Part shown: positions 8,614-17,810 of the stretch, piece after piece | Numbering within the stretch: the first letter of the stretch is position 1 | Layout: every line of letters begins with the position of its first letter | Assembly (NCBI GenBank): GCA_964635375.1 | Contig: CAZWOU010000009.1 | Location: 1-64,000, forward strand | From: CAZMNY01 sp964635375 | GTDB taxonomy: Bacteria > Planctomycetota > Planctomycetia > Pirellulales > Pirellulaceae | Length of the DNA: 64,000 bases | Direction of reading: 5' to 3' | Notes under the pieces: model-generated | Seen by the model: only the letters and a program-made list of their open reading frames with translations | What the model was told of the DNA's origin: nothing | The model's database searches: none | Program-made: the position numbers and the translations under genes

Positions 8614-9750
8614 GTGAGTGACCACAAACAGACAGACGAAGTGACACTCAATGAAGGCCGGGCTTTGGTCGCAGACCTTTTTGAGCCCAAGCCGTGGATC
8701 TACTGGACCGACTTCCTGCTCAGCATCTCGGTGGGCTACGCCTGTGCTGCGGTCTACTTGCTGGCTCCTCCGTTCAGCTGGCAGCAAATTGTCTGTTTTC
8801 CGATTGCCGGAGCACTCCTCTATCGCGTTGGTTGCTATATGCATGAGATCGTGCATTTTCGCACGGGCCAAATGAAAGGCTTCCGCGTCGCCTGGGACAT
8901 CATCGCGGGCATCCCTATGCTGACTCCCTCGTTCATGTACATCCCGCACATCGACCATCACATGTCGCATCACTACGGCACCGCCAAGGATGGTGAATAC
9001 TTGCCGTTGGGCGCCGGCCGCGCGCTGCACATCGCTACCTATCTAGCGCAGATCGCAATCCTGCCAGCCCTTGTCGTCTTCCGCTTTTTGATCCTCGTGC
9101 CCCTTTCCTTCACTAACCGCAAATGGCGAGACTGGGTGTTGCAACGAGCTTCTTCACTGGGCATCAACTTGTTGTACGTGCGAGAAATCCCGGACAATGC
9201 ACCCCGATTCTGGTGGGCGGCAATGGATATTGCCTGCTCGTTGCGATGCTGGGCCATCTTCGTGCTGGTCGCTGTCGGCTTCAATCACTGGTCGCGACCG
9301 CTGATGCTTTACTCGATTGCCATGATGACGCTGGGGCTGAACCACTACCGCGCTTTGATCGCCCACCGCTACTTGAGCAACGGCGAGAAGATGACTCATC
9401 TGGAGCAACTCTCCGATAGCATCAACGTGTCGGGCGGATTACTCACCGAGCTCGCCTTCCCACTTGGGCTGCGTTATCACGCCTTGCACCATTTCTATCC
9501 CTCCGTGCCGTACCACAATCTGTACGAAGCCCACCGCCGACTGATGGATCGCTTGCCGGATGATTCGCCTTACCACGCGGTCACCTACAAGAGTTCGGCT
9601 GCTGCGATGGCTGAGATGATTCGCACATGTCGAGCCGTGGAGAGCGGCGACGCGCCGCCGGCAGCCGAGCAATGGTATCAGCGCCGCAGGGAGATGTTGG
9701 CCAAAGTCGGCTCGCAGACCTCCGAGGACGACGAGCGGAGAGTCGGATAA
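8614..9750 (+). CDS. membrane fatty acid desaturase family protein
   Basis: A membrane di-iron fatty acid desaturase with the three histidine clusters: HEIVHF, HIDHHMSHHYG and HALHHFYPSVPYHNL. Hydrophobic spans separate them (for example FLLSISVGYACAAVYLLAPP and IAILPALVVFRFLILVPL). It would introduce a double bond or hydroxyl into acyl chains in the cytoplasmic membrane. The frame is open from ATG 8545 (401 residues), but that ATG overlaps a palindrome. GTG 8614 is preceded by GGAG at a good distance and gives 378 residues, so I prefer it. It stands alone on the plus strand between spacers of over 150 bases. Confidence 0.85.
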   Translation: MSDHKQTDEVTLNEGRALVADLFEPKPWIYWTDFLLSISVGYACAAVYLLAPPFSWQQIVCFPIAGALLYRVGCYMHEIVHFRTGQMKGFRVAWDIIAGIPMLTPSFMYIPHIDHHMSHHYGTAKDGEYLPLGAGRALHIATYLAQIAILPALVVFRFLILVPLSFTNRKWRDWVLQRASSLGINLLYVREIPDNAPRFWWAAMDIACSLRCWAIFVLVAVGFNHWSRPLMLYSIAMMTLGLNHYRALIAHRYLSNGEKMTHLEQLSDSINVSGGLLTELAFPLGLRYHALHHFYPSVPYHNLYEAHRRLMDRLPDDSPYHAVTYKSSAAAMAEMIRTCRAVESGDAPPAAEQWYQRRREMLAKVGSQTSEDDERRVG

Positions 9751-9909
9751 GCTAATCGCGTTGGCGGTAAGAGCGGACTTACACTCCCATGGCGGATATC
9801 GGTCGAGCTCGACTGCGGGTGACGCGGGTACATCTGAACGCTTGAAAAGACTATCCTGCACTGCTGGAGAGCATTCGCCAGGAATAGATCTAGCCGACGA
9901 GAACAAGCG

Positions 9910-11343
9910 ATGACAGGTGTGCGCCCGCTCTATCTGAATGGCCAATGGACCACCGCGGGCGAACCGCTGGAGGTCTTCAATCCCTCGACTGGCGAATCGA
10001 TCGGGCAAGTGGCCACGATCGATCGAGCTGGAATGCGGCGGGTGATCGACGACGCCCAGGCGGCCTGGTTGGGTTGGCGGAGCGAGACCGGCCAGCAGCG
10101 GGGCGTTTACTTGCGCCGGATAGCTGAGTGCGTCGAGCGCCGAGCTGAGGAAATCGCCCGGACGATTACCCTTGAGAATGGCAAGCCGCTTGCGCAAAGC
10201 CGCGGCGAGGTGGCCATGACGATCGATCACTTGCTTTGGTTTGCCGAAGAGGGGCGTCGCACGTACGGTCGTGTTGTGCCGCCGCAGGCGCCGAGCAAGA
10301 GACATCTCGTGTTAAAGCAACCGGTCGGCGTCGTCGGCGCGATTGCCCCGTGGAACTTTCCTTTGGTTCTAGCGGTTCGCAAGCTCGCCCCCGCGCTGGC
10401 TGCCGGTTGCCCCGTCGTATTGAAGCCGGCAAGCGCCACGCCGCTCAGCTCCGTCATCCTGGCCGAAGCCGTTGATGAGGCGGACCTGCCCGCTGGCGTG
10501 TTCCAACTTGTGGCGGGCAACGCCCGGGAAATCGCCGCCGAGATGTTTGCTAACCGCCACTGTCGCAAAGTCACCTTTACCGGCTCAACGGAAGTCGGCC
10601 GAGAATTGATGCGAATTGCCTCAGAGGACGTAACGAAGCTGTCTCTTGAGTTAGGCGGGCACGCGCCACTGATCGTGTTCGAAGATGCCGACCTCGAACA
10701 GGCAGTGGAAGGGACATTGATCGCCAAGTTTCGCAACACGGGGCAGTCGTGCATCGCCGCGAATCGAGTTTATGTACATCAATCGATACTTGATGACTTC
10801 GTCGCATCGTTTACCGAAAAGGCGAGCCGGCTGAAAGTCGGCGATGGCTTCGAGGATGGCGTGGAAATTGGCCCGCTGATTGACGAAGGGTCCTTGGCGA
10901 TGGCTCTTTCTCATGTCGAAGATTCGCGCCAACAAGGTGGTCGAGTGCTCTGCGGCGGGCGGCGATGGGACGGAGCAAAGGGGTTCTTCCTCGAGCCGAC
11001 TGTCCTGACTGGCATGGACGAGCGGTCTCTTTGTATGAATGAAGAGACGTTCGCTCCGATCGCGCCAGTCTTGCCGTTTGGTGACGAGTCGGAGGTGATT
11101 GCCAAGGCGAACGACACCGAGTATGGCTTGGCGGCTTATTTCTTTACTCGCGATCTGGCCCGTGCATGGCGGGTTGCCGAGGCGCTGGAAGCAGGCACGG
11201 TGGGAGTCAACGATACGGTGCCGGCGACGAGCCAATGTCCTTTCGGCGGCATGAAACAAAGTGGATTGGGACGCGAGTTGGGCGCCGAGGGCTTGGAAGC
11301 CTATCTGGAAACGAAACATGTTTCCTTCAATGGAATCAGCTGA
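9910..11343 (+). CDS. gabD: NAD(P)-dependent succinate-semialdehyde dehydrogenase family
   Basis: A 477-residue aldehyde dehydrogenase. It has the NAD-binding segment PWNFPLVLAVRKLAPALAAG, the general-base glutamate in LELGGHAPLIVFEDAD, the catalytic cysteine in NTGQSCIAANRVYV, and the C-terminal PFGGMKQSGLGRELG. Length, the FTGSTEVGRELM segment and MNEETFAPIAPV match the succinate-semialdehyde dehydrogenase branch, which oxidises succinate semialdehyde to succinate. Related glutarate-semialdehyde enzymes cannot be excluded, and no GABA transaminase is nearby. ATG 9910 follows a 159-base spacer after the desaturase. Confidence 0.82.
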   Translation: MTGVRPLYLNGQWTTAGEPLEVFNPSTGESIGQVATIDRAGMRRVIDDAQAAWLGWRSETGQQRGVYLRRIAECVERRAEEIARTITLENGKPLAQSRGEVAMTIDHLLWFAEEGRRTYGRVVPPQAPSKRHLVLKQPVGVVGAIAPWNFPLVLAVRKLAPALAAGCPVVLKPASATPLSSVILAEAVDEADLPAGVFQLVAGNAREIAAEMFANRHCRKVTFTGSTEVGRELMRIASEDVTKLSLELGGHAPLIVFEDADLEQAVEGTLIAKFRNTGQSCIAANRVYVHQSILDDFVASFTEKASRLKVGDGFEDGVEIGPLIDEGSLAMALSHVEDSRQQGGRVLCGGRRWDGAKGFFLEPTVLTGMDERSLCMNEETFAPIAPVLPFGDESEVIAKANDTEYGLAAYFFTRDLARAWRVAEALEAGTVGVNDTVPATSQCPFGGMKQSGLGRELGAEGLEAYLETKHVSFNGIS

Positions 11344-11482
11344 ACTAGTGAAACGAAATCTATGACCTCCCGGGCGCAGAAATTCCGGGCGGGATTAGAC
11401 TGCGGGCAAAATTGCGTTTGAGAGCAAACTCTCGCAGAGTGAGGGGCGACGAATACGAACTCCGCTTTTTGAAAGCCTCGCG

Positions 11483-12145
11483 ATGAAACTTTTTCTCGAC
11501 AGCGCCAAGACGGACGAAATCAAGGACGCCTTGGAGCTCTGGGACGTCGATGGTCTGACGACAAACCCAAAACATGTTCAGGCGTCCGGGAAGCCGTTCC
11601 GCCAAGCTATTGGCGAGATCGCTAAGTTGTTTGCGGGCTCGGACAAGCCGGTTAGCGTCGAGGTCAATCCGCACCTGACGGATTGGAAGTCGATTGTCGC
11701 CGAAGGTTGCGAACTGGCGGCCATCAGTCCCAACTTTGTAATCAAGGTCGGGGCGAGCGAAGCCGGTTTCAAGGCCATTCGAGAGCTGACCGGAAAAGGC
11801 GTGAGATGCAACGCCACCTTGATCTTTTCGGTCGCCCAAGCCTGGCATGCGGCTCGAGCTGGGGCGGCGTACATCAGCCCCTTTCTCGGTTGGAAAGAAC
11901 AGCACGGCGATTCCGCAACATCGCTGATCGCCGAAGTTCGCATTATGCTCGACAACTACAGCTACAAGGCCGAGATCATCGCCGCGGCGGTACGCAACAG
12001 CCACCAAATCGGTGAGTCAGCCGTCGCTGGGGCGCACTGTATTACCGCCGGACTCGCGGTTTACCAAGACAGCTTCCTCAGCCCCTACACAAACATGGGT
12101 GAGCAGATTTTCCAGGCTGCCTGGGATGCGACGCCGCAAGAATGA
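11483..12145 (+). CDS. transaldolase / fructose-6-phosphate aldolase family protein
   Basis: A 220-residue class I aldolase of the small TalC/FSA type. It begins MKLFLDSAKTDEIKDALELW and has the conserved DGLTTNPKHV segment. Lys88 in NFVIKVGAS is the probable Schiff-base lysine, and AAYISPFLGW is the usual late-strand motif. Such enzymes form or cleave carbon bonds with dihydroxyacetone units, or transfer them in the pentose phosphate pathway. Asn-Pro-Lys replaces the more usual Asn-Pro-Ser/Thr, so substrate preference is open. The gene is likely monocistronic. Confidence 0.8.
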   Translation: MKLFLDSAKTDEIKDALELWDVDGLTTNPKHVQASGKPFRQAIGEIAKLFAGSDKPVSVEVNPHLTDWKSIVAEGCELAAISPNFVIKVGASEAGFKAIRELTGKGVRCNATLIFSVAQAWHAARAGAAYISPFLGWKEQHGDSATSLIAEVRIMLDNYSYKAEIIAAAVRNSHQIGESAVAGAHCITAGLAVYQDSFLSPYTNMGEQIFQAAWDATPQE

Positions 12146-12182
12146 CATTCTCCCACGTTCGGCCCGATTCGCCTTTTCGTGC

Positions 12183-12212
12183 TTACCAAGACGTGGTTGT
12201 TTGGACTACAAT
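12183..12212 (+). promoter_or_regulatory. candidate sigma-70-type promoter for the 40-residue membrane protein
   Basis: TACAAT at 12207-12212 resembles a -10 box, with a weak TTACCA 18 bases before it at 12183-12188. A start of transcription near 12219 would leave a short leader with AGGAG in front of ATG 12243. The -35 match is poor. Confidence 0.3.
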
Positions 12213-12242
12213 TAGCAGATTCCTCGAATAGGAGATTGATCC

Positions 12243-12365
12243 ATGTTTTGGCCGATTACCTGGCTTGTGATGGCGGTCGCATTCATTTGCGCCTGGGGTT
12301 TCATCGTCAAAGGTTGTGAAGCGATGGACGAGCGCAATCCGCCCAAGGCTGATGCGGACGAATAG
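12243..12365 (+). CDS. small single-span membrane protein, 40 residues
   Basis: This short gene begins with ATG 12243, with AGGAG seven to eight bases upstream, and ends with TAG at 12365. The product is a hydrophobic span (WPITWLVMAVAFICAWGFIV) followed by a charged tail (EAMDERNPPKADADE). That layout, with a good ribosome site and a possible -10 box, argues for a real small membrane protein. Its function is unknown. It lies between the transaldolase-like gene and the convergent methyltransferase gene. Confidence 0.5.
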   Translation: MFWPITWLVMAVAFICAWGFIVKGCEAMDERNPPKADADE

Positions 12366-12427
12366 ACTCGTCTGACGCGATGGACGTAGCAGACCCGTCT
12401 TACGGAGTTCCGCCGGCCCACGCGGAT

Positions 12428-13102
12428 TCACACTTCACCGAGCCGGGACGAAATCAAGCGGCCGTTCTCGCTGGGAGTGCTCGAGCATTTCCATCCCTGT
12501 TGCTGCAACCATTGGCAGAAGTCAGCGCACCCCGATCGATTGGGTTCGCCCAGCAGCAATTCGCCTCCTTCAGCCAGATGCTCGCGCCAAAACCGTTCCA
12601 GCGGTTTCCGCTGGAGGTCGTCGTAGAGAATATCGGCGCCCACGATCAGATCATACTTCATTGGAAGTCGATCAGAGGTCCAATCGATACGGCGTATCGT
12701 GATTTGCTTTCTCCACGGCCAAGTGTTCCGTTCGGCGAACGGCAGTGCGGGGTCGGCGGCATCGACCATCCAAACCTCGGCGCCCCGCGTCGCGGCAGCG
12801 GCCCCCGTCGCGCCCAAGCCGCAGCCAAGATCCAAGACGCACTGGCCTTGAAGATCACTCTGGAGAATGGCGCGAGCGCAATCGATTGAGCTCGCCCAGG
12901 ATTGAGCCCAATAGGGCTCCCAGAGGTCGCCCTCACGCTTGGGGTCGTACATCAACGCGTCGAGCGATTCGTCGGGATTGGCGACGGTCCAAAGGGCCAG
13001 TTTCCACTGCCCGATCGCGATGTCTTCCACGCGAATAGACCATTTTTCACGCAGCGTTCGCTCTAGCAGTTTCAGCTGATTGTCATCGTCATCGCTTTGC
13101 AT
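12428..13102 (-). CDS. class I SAM-dependent methyltransferase (METTL21/Nnt1-like)
   Basis: A 224-residue protein with the SAM-binding motif CVLDLGCGLGATGAAAA near residue 90, an acidic motif II in AEVWMVDAADPALPF, and YDLIVGADILYDD as motif IV. The order and spacing resemble the lysine/nicotinamide-type methyltransferases (Methyltransf_16 clan), which often modify proteins. There is no signal peptide, so it acts in the cytoplasm. It begins with the acidic run MQSDDDDNQ. It converges with the small membrane protein gene and is 57 bases upstream of the 3' end of neither neighbour's operon, so it is probably transcribed alone. Substrate unknown. Confidence 0.72.
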   Translation of the reverse strand: MQSDDDDNQLKLLERTLREKWSIRVEDIAIGQWKLALWTVANPDESLDALMYDPKREGDLWEPYWAQSWASSIDCARAILQSDLQGQCVLDLGCGLGATGAAAATRGAEVWMVDAADPALPFAERNTWPWRKQITIRRIDWTSDRLPMKYDLIVGADILYDDLQRKPLERFWREHLAEGGELLLGEPNRSGCADFCQWLQQQGWKCSSTPSENGRLISSRLGEV

Positions 13103-13159
13103 CGTTTGTGATCGCCTAGTGTTTGATCCGCAGGAGAGGAGGCGAAGGCGGCGTTAGGG

Positions 13160-14671
13160 CTAGTTCGTGGATCCATAGTCGCCGCCTGCCGCGCTGCGAA
13201 CGCAGGAATCTCGCCAGCTTTTGCACTCGCGCTTCATTCGTTCGACTCGTTCCGGCATCTCGCCGGCCAAGTTCTTGGTTTCACCTGGGTCGGCGATGAG
13301 ATCGAACAGCATGATGGTCTCGGGTGTCGCGTTGTCCTTAGGGCGGTCCTCGTTGGCAGCCTTCTTCTTTCGATTTCGGCGTTTGGGATAGTAGACCAAC
13401 TTGTACTGGTTGTCATTCCAAGCCCATTTGCCGCTGAACTGAAAGCCGATCGGTTTGCCGCGATCCTGCTTTGGCTGTTGGAACACGGGCGCGAGATCGA
13501 GTCCATCGATTGGTCGGTTGTCGGATAGTTTCGCGCCCAGAATACCCAAGATGGTCGGGAGGTAGTCGCTCGTCACAGCGGGATAGTCGGTCTCGCCCGG
13601 CTTGATTCGAGCAGGCCATTCGATGACGGCTGGGACACGGACGCCGCCTTCATAAAGGTCTCGTTTTCGCCCGCGAAAGGGGCCTGCCGATCCGGGTGCG
13701 TTGGAATTGCCTTCCGGTCCGTTGTCCGAGCAGAACGCGAGCATCGTCTGGTCAGCGATTTGAAGCGTTCGCAACGCACTTCGAAGACGCCCGATCTGCT
13801 CGTCCATAGCGGTGATGCAACCGTAGTAGTTTTTTCGATAGCTGTCGTGCTGGGCGTACATTGCGGCGTGTTTCGGTCCGGCGACGACTGGCAAGTGGGG
13901 GGTGTGAAACCAGATGATGGCGAAGAACGGTTTGGCGTCGTTCGCGGCGGACTCGATAAACGGCGCCGCTCGGTCCATGATCAGTTTCGAGTCGTCTCCC
14001 TCTAGGTTGTCGCGGACCATTTGGCCCTTCTCATTCCAATAGTGGGTGCCGTACTGGACTGCCGTTTTTCGATCACGAATGAAATCCCAGGATTGACGCG
14101 AGGATTTTTCGCTCGGCTTGAGCATCGGGTCATACGTGGGGACCTTGGCTTCGGTGCTGAAACAGACATCAAATCCGTTGTTCCATGGCGGCGAGTAGTG
14201 TTTGACGCCATTTGGTCCGCCTCGATTCGATTCGCGGAGTGTTTTGGTAAGCGTGCCCAAGTGCCATTTCCCAAAGTGCCCGGTGCGGTAACCGGCCTTG
14301 CGAAGCAGTTCTGCGACGGTTAGTTCCTCGGCCTTCATGTGCCCTGCGTTGGCCGTCGGAATCCCGTAACGATATGGGTTGCGACCGGTAACCACGGAAC
14401 CTCGCGTGGGGCTGCAAACGGCGCTCGCGGCGTAGAAGCGGTTGAACTTCAGTCCAGACTTCGCCATCGCGTCCAGATTGGGCGTCTTGATCGTGCGGTT
14501 TCCGTTGAAACCGACATCGCCCCAGCCTAAATCATCGCACATGATCAGGATGATATTTGGCTTCTGAGTTGCGTCGCGACGTTGGGCAGCGCGGAGAGGC
14601 CGGCCCGGCAAGATACTCAAGACGGTTGCAACAATCAGTGACAACAAAGACAATCGATTCGCGGATTTCAT
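13160..14671 (-). CDS. type I sulfatase (formylglycine-dependent)
   Basis: A 503-residue exported sulfatase. ATG 14671 gives a signal peptide (LSLLSLIVATVLSILPGRPLRA) and follows AAGGA; an upstream ATG at 14734 would only add a polar leader. It has the metal-binding NIILIMCDDLGWGDVG and the sulfatase signature CSPTRGS, whose cysteine becomes formylglycine. Also present are GRNPYRYG, HFGKWHLG and SDNGPEG, the alkaline-phosphatase-fold metal site. It would desulfate sulfated polysaccharides or esters in the periplasm or outside. Lysine/arginine runs near the C-terminus (RRNRKKKAANE) suggest a surface loop. The maturase is not in the window. Confidence 0.9.
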   Translation of the reverse strand: MKSANRLSLLSLIVATVLSILPGRPLRAAQRRDATQKPNIILIMCDDLGWGDVGFNGNRTIKTPNLDAMAKSGLKFNRFYAASAVCSPTRGSVVTGRNPYRYGIPTANAGHMKAEELTVAELLRKAGYRTGHFGKWHLGTLTKTLRESNRGGPNGVKHYSPPWNNGFDVCFSTEAKVPTYDPMLKPSEKSSRQSWDFIRDRKTAVQYGTHYWNEKGQMVRDNLEGDDSKLIMDRAAPFIESAANDAKPFFAIIWFHTPHLPVVAGPKHAAMYAQHDSYRKNYYGCITAMDEQIGRLRSALRTLQIADQTMLAFCSDNGPEGNSNAPGSAGPFRGRKRDLYEGGVRVPAVIEWPARIKPGETDYPAVTSDYLPTILGILGAKLSDNRPIDGLDLAPVFQQPKQDRGKPIGFQFSGKWAWNDNQYKLVYYPKRRNRKKKAANEDRPKDNATPETIMLFDLIADPGETKNLAGEMPERVERMKRECKSWRDSCVRSAAGGDYGSTN

Positions 14672-14720
14672 GAGATGTCGTTCCTTGGGCTGACGCGTCG
14701 GATATTCTGCTAGGGGGAGA

Positions 14721-14772
14721 TGGTCAACTGGCAATTTTTGTCAACTGGCAATCTGGTCAACTGGCAATTTGG
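14721..14772. repeat. short tandem repeat, three copies, TGGCA core
   Basis: Three copies of a unit close to GTCAACTGGCAATYTG, about 15-17 bases each, cover the 3' end of the ABC permease gene and supply its last codons and stop. Read on the minus strand the unit contains TTGCCAGTTGAC, resembling the repeats at 19769-19818 and 38071-38309. Confidence 0.75.
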
Positions 14773-16409
14773 TTCATGCTAGGGTCGAATCGCCGGAAGG
14801 CTAAGGCGATCAGAAACACCAATCCTACGTCGACCAGGATTAGCGTCACAAGGGCGGAGGCCGGGAAAGCGTGGAAGCTCTTGGTCCAAATCCAGAGCAC
14901 CGCGCCTATCACGCCCGCGGGAATGCCGACCCCGGTCATGCTGAGCATCTTGATCAGCGATTGAAACATCATTCGCCCAAGAACCATCACGTCGCCCGGT
15001 GCTCCCGACTTCAAACGGGATGGAAACAACAGAAACGCCAGGTTGTCCAAGCCGAACAAGAGAAAATTGAGAGGCAGAGCAATTGCCGCCGCCCAGACAA
15101 ACCAAACGGATGCTTTGAGACCGATGAACAGGAGGCCAAGCAGAAGCCATTGCAGCGACGAAACAATCAGAGCAACCCCAGCCGTTTGACCAAAGCCGAT
15201 CGCCGTCGCGCTCAGGGGCATCGTCTTCAGCCAGGGGATCTGTTCGCCGCAGGCGCGAAAACCAAGAGGCGGGTTCATCGCCAATATGAAACTCAGGTAG
15301 CCCAGGGCTCCGATACTCAGGCCGACAAACTTGTTCGCACTGCCTTTGTGTCCGAGGGCGATGGCGACCACGCCTGCGGAAATCACGATCAGAGCAAGGA
15401 AGAACATGAAGGAACGACTACCTCTGAGGCCGCAAGAGAGTTGGAGCCAGATTGCCGGACCAAAGCCAAACGCTCGCGGCGGCCGCGGCAGGCTCCATGA
15501 ACAAGTCTTCTGAGAACCGGTCAATAGCGCCCCGGCTCCGGATCGAGCGGCGCGTTGCCGAAGTTTGTCGATCCGCCGACTCGCTGCGACTGCCGACTCC
15601 AGGTAATTCGCGTCGAGCCGCACGGCGAGCGCGAGTAGAGAGAAGTCGATGGCTCCACAGACGGCCGCCCACAACGCGGCGCTCGACCAAGTTTCCGATC
15701 GAAACAGCTCGACAAAAGGGTGGAAGGGCGCGAGCAAGATAGTCCCGGCCGTTGAGTCGACGAACATCTGCAGCGCGAGCCCAATGTCCTTTTCTAAGAC
15801 GCTCACAGCGCTGCGGGCCGCAGCGAGAACGAACAACGCGATGACTAATCCAGCAACGATCTTCCGGCTGCGCGAGAACGCTGCCGCGGCCATTGTGTGG
15901 CCGACCAAGGAGATGACCAAGGTTACCGCATGGATGAACAATATGGAGAAGAAGATGGCGCATACGGCGGACAGCCACCAAGGCGAGATTGCCATCATCG
16001 TGATCGACAAGAACAACGCCGTCGCGGCTGTGCCCACGATCGTCGTCCTAAGTTTGTAGACTAGTAGCTGCTTTCGTGAGAACGGTCCAGCAAAGAGAAG
16101 ATCGACTTCGCTTGGCGAGAAGGAGATCACCTTGTCGCCCGCCGACGTGAACACGGAGATCAAGGTCATGACGAGCAAGACTAACGGCGTCGCGGCAAGG
16201 ATAACGGGCAAGATCTCCGAGTGCAGGCTATCGCCCATCGACGCTGAGGTGATGAATGCGTTTGCCACCATGAAGGACAAGAAACACAAGCCGAGGACCC
16301 CCACCACGGCGCCCTGAGGCGTCAGCATGGCGCGACCCAAACGCCTCAGCGCGGCCCGTACGAGCAAGCGGCGCAGTTTCCAGAGCGCGGGATGCATCAC
16401 GCGAATCAT
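14757..16409 (-). CDS. ABC exporter permease, large multispan
   Basis: A 550-residue integral membrane protein with about ten or more hydrophobic spans, including GVLGLCFLSFMVANAFI, ILPVILAATPLVLLVMTLI, SFMFFLALIVISAGVVAIAL and ALVTLILVDVGLVFLIALAF. It is the membrane partner of the adjacent ATPase: its ATG overlaps the ATPase stop in an ATGA, with GGAGG inside the ATPase tail as ribosome site. Proteins like this are annotated as putative ABC exporters; the substrate cannot be told. The last residues (MNQIAS) are encoded by the tandem repeat at 14721-14772, so the C-terminus may vary among relatives. Confidence 0.75.
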   Translation of the reverse strand: MIRVMHPALWKLRRLLVRAALRRLGRAMLTPQGAVVGVLGLCFLSFMVANAFITSASMGDSLHSEILPVILAATPLVLLVMTLISVFTSAGDKVISFSPSEVDLLFAGPFSRKQLLVYKLRTTIVGTAATALFLSITMMAISPWWLSAVCAIFFSILFIHAVTLVISLVGHTMAAAAFSRSRKIVAGLVIALFVLAAARSAVSVLEKDIGLALQMFVDSTAGTILLAPFHPFVELFRSETWSSAALWAAVCGAIDFSLLALAVRLDANYLESAVAASRRIDKLRQRAARSGAGALLTGSQKTCSWSLPRPPRAFGFGPAIWLQLSCGLRGSRSFMFFLALIVISAGVVAIALGHKGSANKFVGLSIGALGYLSFILAMNPPLGFRACGEQIPWLKTMPLSATAIGFGQTAGVALIVSSLQWLLLGLLFIGLKASVWFVWAAAIALPLNFLLFGLDNLAFLLFPSRLKSGAPGDVMVLGRMMFQSLIKMLSMTGVGIPAGVIGAVLWIWTKSFHAFPASALVTLILVDVGLVFLIALAFRRFDPSMNQIAS

Positions 16410-17140
16410 TCCTCCATCGCGCGAAAGAAGACCTCTTCCAACGACGCGTCCTGGAGTGCGCTGAATTGTTGCCGCGCCTCAGCCAGCGGGCCTGCGAACT
16501 GCGCCTGGCCTCGAATCAGGATCAGTAAATCCGAGCAAAGATCCTCGACTTCCTTCAGTAGATGCGAGCTGATGATCACTGCGGCGCCCTGCTCGGCGCG
16601 GCGAGCGATCGATTCGCGGAAATGACGAATAGCCATAGGGTCCAGACCCGTCATCGGCTCGTCCAACAGGATCGCCTCGGGCTGATGAAGAAACCCGCAA
16701 CAAATCGCGACCTTCTGCCGCATGCCGCGGGACAACTCGTGACCAAGCGTGTCGCGCTTCTCGGACAACTCGAACTCTTCCAACAGCGCCTCGGATTTGG
16801 CTTGCGCGTCTTCGACTTCATAGGCCTGAGCGACGAACTCGAGATGCTCCCAAACTGTGAGCGAATCGAACAATCTCGGGTCGTCGGGAATATAGGCCAG
16901 TCGGCGTTTGGCTTCGACGTCGTCGCTCGCCAGGTCGAATCCCGCCACCGAAATGGATCCGCCCGTCGGCGGAATGATCCCAGCGATCGCCCGCAGCGTC
17001 GTTGTCTTACCAGCTCCGTTGGGCCCGATAAGCCCCAACACAGTCTTCGATCCGACCTCAAACGAGAGGTTCGCGACCGCGACGAGACTTCCGTAGACTT
17101 TGCGGTAACTATCGAGGCGAATGAGGGGGAGTTCGCTCAT
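16406..17140 (-). CDS. ABC transporter ATP-binding protein
   Basis: A 244-residue nucleotide-binding subunit with Walker A GPNGAGKTT near residue 40, the signature ELSRGMRQKVAI near 137, Walker B AILLDEPMTGLDP near 155 and the switch histidine in ISSHLLKEVEDLC. Length and the LDPMAIRHFRESI region resemble exporter-type ATPases of the CcmA/NatA group. It is first in a two-gene operon with the overlapping permease. Together they would move a substrate out across the cytoplasmic membrane using ATP. Confidence 0.9.
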   Translation of the reverse strand: MSELPLIRLDSYRKVYGSLVAVANLSFEVGSKTVLGLIGPNGAGKTTTLRAIAGIIPPTGGSISVAGFDLASDDVEAKRRLAYIPDDPRLFDSLTVWEHLEFVAQAYEVEDAQAKSEALLEEFELSEKRDTLGHELSRGMRQKVAICCGFLHQPEAILLDEPMTGLDPMAIRHFRESIARRAEQGAAVIISSHLLKEVEDLCSDLLILIRGQAQFAGPLAEARQQFSALQDASLEEVFFRAMEE

Positions 17141-17595
17141 CTCTGGCTGATCTAGTCTTCTGGTGCAATGTCAACAGGCGCGACTCGTCGCCGTGGAGAG
17201 TCTCCGCCGCCGATTCCGAGGGTCGTGAATCGTCGTCCCCCTAGCGTACCATCGGTGGGGCGTTGGAGGAGACGTCGGTCGTCTTGGCGTTGCTCCAACG
17301 CCGCCAACCATAGCCGCGTTCACCGTCGATTCGATTCGTTTGGCCAGCTTCGGAGGTGACCTGACCGCTCTTGCTGAACCGGCAACCTGTTGCCCCAACG
17401 GGCTCGTTTGGGTATTAGGGGCCGCTTTCCTGGGTGCCTCATTTACATGCATGACTGCATGAGGCGACGGCAAGTCGCGAGAATTGCGAATTAGTCCACC
17501 AGCAATCTCGACGAGCTCGAACATGTTATTTGGACGAGACTTGCGTGATTCCAAACCTGATGATCGGCGGTTCTAGCCACCCCAAATGACTCTCC
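17141..17595. other. intergenic region without a supported gene
   Basis: Spacer between the divergent ABC operon and the ammonium transporter. Open frames here are short and compositionally implausible (arginine/proline-rich). An imperfect hairpin with CCTCAT/ATGAGG ends lies at 17437-17464. The sigma-54 promoter follows directly. Confidence 0.5.
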
Positions 17596-17610
17596 TGGCC
17601 CGTGGTTTGC
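17596..17610 (+). promoter_or_regulatory. sigma-54 (RpoN) promoter for amtB-glnB
   Basis: TGGCCCGTGGTTTGC matches the sigma-54 consensus TGGCACGNNNNTTGC at all fixed positions but one, with the diagnostic GG and GC pairs ten bases apart. Transcription would begin near 17622, giving a leader of about 190 bases to ATG 17811. Placement ahead of an ammonium transporter and PII gene fits NtrC-type control. No enhancer site was identified with confidence. Confidence 0.65.
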
Positions 17611-17810
17611 GTATGCCCAGGATCCACGCACTCATTGTTCCTAGTCTTTTCGCCGTTGACGCACGGAAGCGTTTCGGCACTCGCCTCTGCCCAACCAAAG
17701 AAAACACCTATCAAAGGAAACCTAGGCCTTCGTCGTTTCAGCTGAGTTGGAACAGAAGCGTTCTGACTAGAACTGGCCACTGCGAGTCCTGGAAAGGGAA
17801 TCTTGAAACT

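Noticed and set aside
17171..17554. 127-residue open frame on the minus strand in the amtB upstream region
   Set aside because: Low-complexity Arg/Pro/Ser composition, no ribosome site, no domain.
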